From: Acholeplasmataceae bacterium
GTDB lineage: Bacteria > Bacillota > Negativicutes > Acidaminococcales > Acidaminococcaceae
Length of the DNA: 9,254 nucleotides
Reading direction: 5' to 3'
Assembly: GCA_012744295.1 (NCBI GenBank)
Contig: JAAYIB010000071.1
Span: forward strand, 1 to 9,254
The notes under the pieces were generated by a model, which saw only the letters and a list, made by a program, of their open reading frames with translations, was not told the DNA's origin and ran no database searches. Shown here in pieces: positions 5,636-9,254 of this stretch. How positions within the stretch are numbered: the stretch's first letter is position 1; the number at the start of each line of letters is the position of its first letter. Position numbers and translations under genes: made by a program.

Positions 5636-6106
5636 TTATTTCACGACCTCTACGGTTTCCATGACGACCTGTTCAACCGGGCGGTCGCGGAAATCTGTTT
5701 TAACTACGCCGATTTTACGAACAATATCCATTCCTTCTACAACGCGGCCAAAAATTGCATGATGGCCGTTCAGCCACATTGTTGGCGCCAGAGTTATGAA
5801 AAATTGGCTGCCGCCGGTATTAGGGCCGGCATTAGCCATTGACAGATAGCCCTCGTCATCGTGGCTAAGGCCTTCGCCGAATTCATCGTCAATCTTGTAC
5901 CCGGGGCCGCCCATGCCGGTTCCGGTCGGATCTCCGCCCTGAATCATAAAGCCTTCAATGACGCGGTGAAAGATAATCCCGTCATAAAACTTCTTTTCTG
6001 CTAACGATATGAAATTACCGGTCGTTATGGGAGCCTTGTCTTCGAACATTTCCGCAACAAATTCTCCGAGATTGGTTACAAATCTGATTTTTCTATTTTC
6101 CTTCAT
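5636..6106 (-). CDS. Cyclophilin-type peptidyl-prolyl cis-trans isomerase
   Basis: The 156-residue protein is a complete small cyclophilin. Diagnostic segments are FHRVIEGFMIQGGD with catalytic R48 and Q56, SMANAGPNTGGSQFFIT (89-105), and WLNGHHAIFG (111-120), where W111 and H116 match the cyclosporin-site Trp and His of CypA. It isomerises Xaa-Pro peptide bonds and aids protein folding. There is no signal peptide, so it is cytoplasmic. The ATG at 6106 has an AAGGAG site 8-9 nt upstream in the 15-nt gap after the membrane protein gene, and the stop codon is 1 nt from the TTG of the GIY-YIG gene. It is the third gene of the operon. The function is general, so operon partners do not define a client. 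Confidence 0.96.
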   Translation of the reverse strand: MKENRKIRFVTNLGEFVAEMFEDKAPITTGNFISLAEKKFYDGIIFHRVIEGFMIQGGDPTGTGMGGPGYKIDDEFGEGLSHDDEGYLSMANAGPNTGGSQFFITLAPTMWLNGHHAIFGRVVEGMDIVRKIGVVKTDFRDRPVEQVVMETVEVVK

Positions 6107-6121
6107 TCCTACAGCTCCTTT

Positions 6122-6994
6122 TTAAATCTTCTTTTTATAAAACGCATTTTGCAGTGCGGCCGCCAAAAGCGACATCCCGACGCCAATGGCGCCCGCCCAG
6201 GCGGGCGCCATATTAAGCGCCTCGGCATCACCATGGAACCAGGCAACGGCAAAGGTTATCACGATAAACGAACCTTGTGCCGCCTGAAGGCGGCGCGGCG
6301 AAATTCTCACATTGTCGTAATCGCCCTTGAACTCTGTGTAAAGAGCCATGGAAATCGCAGGCAAAAGCAAAACAAAAACAACCGCCATCAGGTATATATT
6401 ATTGATGCTGATCGTTACCTGTTCCCTGGAAACTTCAGCCAGGGCAACGAGAGCAAAGGCAAATCCGCCCATGTAAAGGCTGCGGAAGTAACCACGCGGC
6501 AATCTGCTTTCCAAAATGTAGGCGATGCCAGTAAAAACCGGATAAAGCCATTGTCCTTCCCTGCCCAGCCAGAAGGCCAGAAGCAGCAATAGTATATTGT
6601 CACCAATCTTATGTATGGCGCCCGAAGTCCTGTTTAAAAGCCTCAGAATAAAGAGCAGCCACAAAAGCGGCATAACATTGCCCACACCCAAAAGAACAGC
6701 GAAGACAAGCGCCACAATGGCGGCAATAACTCCGCCAAGCTTGCGGTCAGGATCGAGCTCCTGTGCAATCAACCAGGCAAACAGGACGGCCGCGGCCGTA
6801 TTGAGGCCGAAATAAGCGCTTGCTTCGGAAGTCGCTCCGGAAAAGCTTTTCCACATGGTAGCCGCCACGGAACTTAAAAGCACTATGATTATTGCCAGCC
6901 TGTTCAAAACGTTTTGAAAATCAATGCCCCTGCCCAGCCCGAAGTACCCATCTTCCGTATTGACCCGCAGAAACTTGTTGGTTTTTTTAGCCAT
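6122..6994 (-). CDS. Multipass membrane protein of unknown function
   Basis: This 290-residue protein is not recognised. It has a polar, basic N-terminus (about 1-30, including NTEDGYFGLGRG) and then roughly eight to ten hydrophobic stretches, at about 32-47, 62-79, 87-104, 107-119, 132-143, 148-162, 174-188, 198-218, 241-255 and 264-284. It ends in YKKKI. A charged loop at about 219-238 (TEFKGDYDNVRISPRR) is probably cytoplasmic. No transporter motif, nucleotide site or catalytic signature was seen. The ATG at 6994 follows an AAGGGTGA site. It sits between the carbonic anhydrase-like gene and the cyclophilin gene on the same strand. A transport or envelope role is possible but not supported by any motif. 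Confidence 0.85.
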   Translation of the reverse strand: MAKKTNKFLRVNTEDGYFGLGRGIDFQNVLNRLAIIIVLLSSVAATMWKSFSGATSEASAYFGLNTAAAVLFAWLIAQELDPDRKLGGVIAAIVALVFAVLLGVGNVMPLLWLLFILRLLNRTSGAIHKIGDNILLLLLAFWLGREGQWLYPVFTGIAYILESRLPRGYFRSLYMGGFAFALVALAEVSREQVTISINNIYLMAVVFVLLLPAISMALYTEFKGDYDNVRISPRRLQAAQGSFIVITFAVAWFHGDAEALNMAPAWAGAIGVGMSLLAAALQNAFYKKKI

Positions 6995-7018
6995 TTACAA
7001 TTATCACCCTTCAATCCA

Positions 7019-7060
7019 TCAGTCAGGCTGCCCTTCTGCCTCGAGGCCGGACAAGACTGA
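7019..7060. repeat. Intercistronic inverted repeat with nested palindrome
   Basis: TCAGTC (7019-7024) and GACTGA (7055-7060) form an outer inverted repeat. Within it lies a perfect 10-bp palindrome GCCTCGAGGC (7038-7047). The structure fills most of the 67-nt gap between the carbonic anhydrase-like stop codon (7062) and the membrane protein ribosome binding site. No T tract follows on either strand, so it is not a standard terminator; it may be an mRNA processing or stability element. Confidence 0.45.
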
Positions 7061-7061
7061 C

Positions 7062-7613
7062 TTATACTATTTTGTGTCCGTCGTACTTTTCGCCGCCGGC
7101 ATCGGGAAGCAGATTGTATCGTTCAGTCCACAGCGACTTATACTTTAAAGCCTGCGCATGAATGTCGGCCAAATGGGTTCCGGGCATTGTCTTGATGACT
7201 TTTGCCGGAATTCCTGCCACGAGCGAGTTCGGCGGCACAATCGTGCCCTTGGTCACAACGGCACCTGCGGCCACAATACTGCCCCTGCCGATAAGCGCTC
7301 CGTCAAGCACGATCGAGCCCATGCCTATAAGGCAATGATCCTCTACGGTACAGGCGTGAAGGATTGCTCCGTGTCCGACTGTCACAAAGTCGCCGACCAC
7401 GCAGGCATAATCGTCGGCAACATGCAGAACGCTGTTGTCCTGTATGTTCGTATACTCGCCGATTTCTATCCTATTCACGTCGCCCCTGACGGTGCAATTG
7501 TGCCAAACACTGCTGAATTCCTTCATTTTCACAGCGCCGATGATAGCTGCATCTTCCGATGCCCAAGCTTTTTTATCAATGTCCGGCAAAATTTCATTAA
7601 ATTCTTTAATCAC
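7062..7613 (-). CDS. Gamma-class carbonic anhydrase-like protein (PaaY/YrdA type hexapeptide repeat)
   Basis: The 183-residue protein is a left-handed beta-helix of hexapeptide repeats (about 20-140) with a C-terminal helix. The gamma-CA metal site is complete: H64 in NIQDNSVLH, and H81 and H86 in VGHGAILHAC, matching the three zinc or iron ligands of the archaeal Cam enzyme. Supporting residues R43 and D45 (VRGD) and Q58 are also present. Such proteins form trimers and either hydrate CO2 or have lost that activity; the acidic loop with the proton-shuttle Glu of Cam is not obvious here, as in other short YrdA/PaaY members. The start is a GTG at 7613 with an AGGTGA site about 6-7 nt upstream. 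It is the first gene of a four-gene unit with its own promoter and a 9-bp repeat in its leader. Confidence 0.93.
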   Translation of the reverse strand: MIKEFNEILPDIDKKAWASEDAAIIGAVKMKEFSSVWHNCTVRGDVNRIEIGEYTNIQDNSVLHVADDYACVVGDFVTVGHGAILHACTVEDHCLIGMGSIVLDGALIGRGSIVAAGAVVTKGTIVPPNSLVAGIPAKVIKTMPGTHLADIHAQALKYKSLWTERYNLLPDAGGEKYDGHKIV

Positions 7614-7627
7614 TTTTACTCACCTGC

Positions 7628-7653
7628 TTTTTAAATTTTTTAAATTTTTTAAA
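7628..7653. repeat. 9-bp tandem repeat (AAATTTTTT) in the leader
   Basis: AAATTTTTT occurs at 7633-7641 and 7642-7650, followed by AAA (7651-7653) and preceded by TTTTT (7628-7632), so nearly three units. On the coding strand it is an A-rich leader of TTTAAAAAA units just before the AGGTGA site of the carbonic anhydrase-like gene. Its length could vary by slippage. Confidence 0.7.
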
Positions 7654-7664
7654 CTTGTATAATA

Positions 7665-7693
7665 ATTATCAAATACTTCGAGGCTTCTGTCAA
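7665..7693 (-). promoter_or_regulatory. Promoter of the carbonic anhydrase-membrane protein-cyclophilin-GIY-YIG operon
   Basis: On the minus strand a perfect -35 TTGACA (7688-7693) is followed by a 17-nt spacer and GATAAT (7665-7670, five of six consensus bases). Transcription would start near 7658, about 45 nt before the GTG start. It lies between the MFS stop codon (7729) and the operon, in a gap where no terminator for the MFS gene was seen. Confidence 0.82.
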
Positions 7694-7728
7694 TCAATAC
7701 AAATCTCTATCCTGTCATGCCAACCATC

Positions 7729-8979
7729 TCACCAGGAGCTGCCGCCTGCACTCTTTCTGACCTTTGTGCAGTAAATATGCGTTCCCGCACAAATCAGGAC
7801 AATCCCGGTAAACACGAAGATGTACCTGGTTGCGAGAAAGGTACCCATAAAGCCGCCCAGCAAAGGTCCGACAACGCCTCCCGACTGCTGGGCCGAGGTT
7901 ACGAGCCCAAAGGCCTTCCCCCTGACAAGCGGGTCCGTCGTTCTTACTATGCCGGCGTTAATGTTCGGTGCCGCTCCGGCAAGAAAAAGTCCGAACACGA
8001 ACTGGACAAACCCGAACTGCCAAATATCGCTGACAAAAACCTGGCACAAATTAGTCAGTCCCGCGCAAATCATCACAAAGAACAAAGTACGGGCAAAGCC
8101 GACCTTCTGTCCGGTCCTGCCCCAAAAGGGGGCCGCTAAGATACCCGCGATGCCGGCCAGGGAAAAAACCACGCCTGACGCCTTGACGGCGCCCTCCATT
8201 CCTCCCATCAGCTCCTTGACATAAATTGTCAAAAGCGGCTGAATAATTAAAAGACACGACTGCACAAGGAAAAACAGACCCATAATGTAAAGAAGCTTCT
8301 TATTGCCTACAGCCAGCCTGAGATCGCTGAGTATGCTGGTTTCTTTGGCTTTCTGCCTTGCCTTCAGATCAACAATGTCCTGCACGAAATAAAAAACGGC
8401 GCAGGTTGCAAGCAAAAGGGCTCCGGATGCCACATAGAAGGAAAAGCGCATGCTGAACCACTCGCTGACATAGCCGCCGATCAAAGGACCGATAACGCCG
8501 CCGCTGGCTACGGCCGCCTGCATCCAACCCATGCCCCAGCCAAGCCTTTCAGCCGGCAATGTGGAGGAACAAAGTGCCATCGAGGCAGGCACGAAGCCGC
8601 TGATGAAACCGGTAAATGCCCTTACGGCAAAAAGCTGCTCGGGCGTTTGCGCCATCGAGGAAAAGAAATAGCACAAGGAAAGCCCAAAGCCTGCACGAAG
8701 AGCCATTTTCTTCTGCCCGACGCGGTCCGCCATGGCGCCCCAGTAGGGAGCCATGATGGCAGAACCTAAGAAGGTCACTGAGAAAATCATTCCTGCCCAG
8801 ATGTTTACCGAGGAAGAGGAAACCCCGAGCTCCTGCAAAAGATAGAGCGGCAAAAAAGGCACGACCATGGTATAGCTCGCGCAAGTCAGAAAAACGCAGG
8901 TCCACAGTATGACAAGGTTCCTGCGCCAGTTGATAAAGGGTTTTTGGTTTTCTTTTTGCTCTTCTTGCTTCAGGGTCAT
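7729..8979 (-). CDS. MFS transporter, DHA1 (drug:H+ antiporter-like) family
   Basis: The 416-residue protein has about twelve hydrophobic segments in two halves joined by a charged loop (about 200-225, KARQKAKETS), as in the major facilitator superfamily. Motif A is present after TM2 as GAMADRVGQKK (81-91), and a weaker copy in the second half is WGRTGQKVG (286-294). Motif C, typical of exporters, is SGGVIGPLIGG (159-169), and the second half repeats it as SGGVVGPLLGG (366-376). This pattern fits MdtG/PmrA-like 12-TM drug exporters of the inner membrane; the actual substrate cannot be told. ATG 8979 is chosen because GGAG lies about 8 nt upstream; the longer frame from a TTG at 9039 would run across the promoter. 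No regulator gene is adjacent. Confidence 0.92.
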   Translation of the reverse strand: MTLKQEEQKENQKPFINWRRNLVILWTCVFLTCASYTMVVPFLPLYLLQELGVSSSSVNIWAGMIFSVTFLGSAIMAPYWGAMADRVGQKKMALRAGFGLSLCYFFSSMAQTPEQLFAVRAFTGFISGFVPASMALCSSTLPAERLGWGMGWMQAAVASGGVIGPLIGGYVSEWFSMRFSFYVASGALLLATCAVFYFVQDIVDLKARQKAKETSILSDLRLAVGNKKLLYIMGLFFLVQSCLLIIQPLLTIYVKELMGGMEGAVKASGVVFSLAGIAGILAAPFWGRTGQKVGFARTLFFVMICAGLTNLCQVFVSDIWQFGFVQFVFGLFLAGAAPNINAGIVRTTDPLVRGKAFGLVTSAQQSGGVVGPLLGGFMGTFLATRYIFVFTGIVLICAGTHIYCTKVRKSAGGSSW

Positions 8980-9009
8980 TATTTCATCTCCGTCAAATTT
9001 ATCTTTACA

Positions 9010-9039
9010 ATTATACCACTTCTTAGCCACTCTTTCCAA
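9010..9039 (-). promoter_or_regulatory. Promoter of the MFS transporter gene
   Basis: On the minus strand a perfect -10 TATAAT (9010-9015) is preceded at 18-nt spacing by TTGGAA (9034-9039, four of six consensus bases). Transcription would start near 9003, leaving a leader of about 25 nt to the ATG at 8979. The -35 overlaps the in-frame TTG at 9039, which argues against that codon as a start. Confidence 0.65.
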
Positions 9040-9073
9040 AATTGCCCGCGAAAGAATATTCCGACTTTTTCTG

Positions 9074-9254
9074 TTACTTGGAAAATTGTCGGTAAAATAT
9101 TACGGAAGATGATACGAAAAGAGCCGTTCCCAAAACGACCAGCCCCAAAATACTGGGCCAAACATAGTACAAAGAATTTCCTTTCAGCAGCACGTCAAAA
9201 GTGAAATCCACAAAGTAGTGCATAGGGATAAGCAGCCCGGTCAAGCGCATCCAG
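9074..9254 (-). CDS. ABC-2 type transporter permease, C-terminal fragment
   Basis: An open frame enters from the right edge (first full codon at 9253) and ends at the TAA at 9074-9076, giving 59 residues; it has no start codon in the window. The sequence fits the end of ABC-2 family permeases: a LTGLLIPMHYFVD segment, then DVLLKGNSLYYVWP, a final hydrophobic helix (LGLVVLGTALFVSSSVIF) and a short basic tail YRQFSK. Such permeases pair with an ATPase to export drugs, lipids or polysaccharides; the partner is outside the window. It is on the same strand as the MFS gene, with about 95 nt between this stop and the MFS start. No terminator was seen in that gap. The family call rests on a short C-terminus only. 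Confidence 0.8.
   Translation of the reverse strand, partial: WMRLTGLLIPMHYFVDFTFDVLLKGNSLYYVWPSILGLVVLGTALFVSSSVIFYRQFSK

Noticed and set aside
7158..7634. Plus-strand frame of 158 codons opposite the gamma carbonic anhydrase-like gene
   Set aside because: The minus-strand protein has the full set of hexapeptide repeats and metal ligands. The plus frame has His/Cys-rich low-quality composition and no family resemblance.

Overview
The window is an ordinary stretch of a bacterial chromosome, most likely from a low-to-mid GC member of the Bacillota. The support is strong AGGAGG-type ribosome binding sites, sigma-A-like promoters close to TTGACA-17-TATAAT, tRNAs with encoded CCA in a tight Asn-Glu-Val cluster, an ABC-F ATPase, and a single-domain cold shock protein. 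The style is reminiscent of Negativicutes or Clostridia, but that is inference and not proven by any single gene. No phage, transposon, CRISPR array, toxin-antitoxin pair or recognisable defence island is present.

Layout. Bases 1-262 hold a minus-strand tRNA cluster (Asn, Glu, and Val cut by the window edge) with a full-consensus promoter. A YhcH/EbgC-type sugar-metabolism protein follows (279-749, minus). It is divergent from an ABC-F translation ATPase (889-2445, plus) across a 139-bp region with a good ABC-F promoter and a small inverted repeat. The ABC-F gene converges on an amidohydrolase across one hairpin that can terminate both. The amidohydrolase (2510-3385, minus) overlaps by ATGA the end of a gene for an exported class 3 lipase with an extra C-terminal domain (3382-4797, minus), and that pair has its own promoter. 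A cold shock gene (5014-5211, minus) has a strong promoter, a leader of about 105 nt and a strong terminator.

From 5365 to 7613 four closely spaced minus-strand genes look like one operon. In transcription order they are a gamma-class carbonic anhydrase-like protein, a multipass membrane protein of unknown function, a cyclophilin-type peptidyl-prolyl isomerase and a small GIY-YIG protein. A TTGACA-17-GATAAT promoter precedes the operon. No terminator separates it from the cold shock gene. Upstream lie an MFS drug-type exporter (7729-8979, minus, own promoter) and the C-terminal 59 residues of an ABC-2 type transporter permease (9074 to the window edge).

Most genes are housekeeping or general-purpose, and functional links between transcription units are weak. 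The least understood content is the lipase C-terminal domain with its coupled hydrolase, and the membrane protein in the carbonic anhydrase operon. Three start codons were moved inward from the longest open frame because the longer frames begin inside ribosome binding sites or promoters: ABC-F, lipase and MFS.
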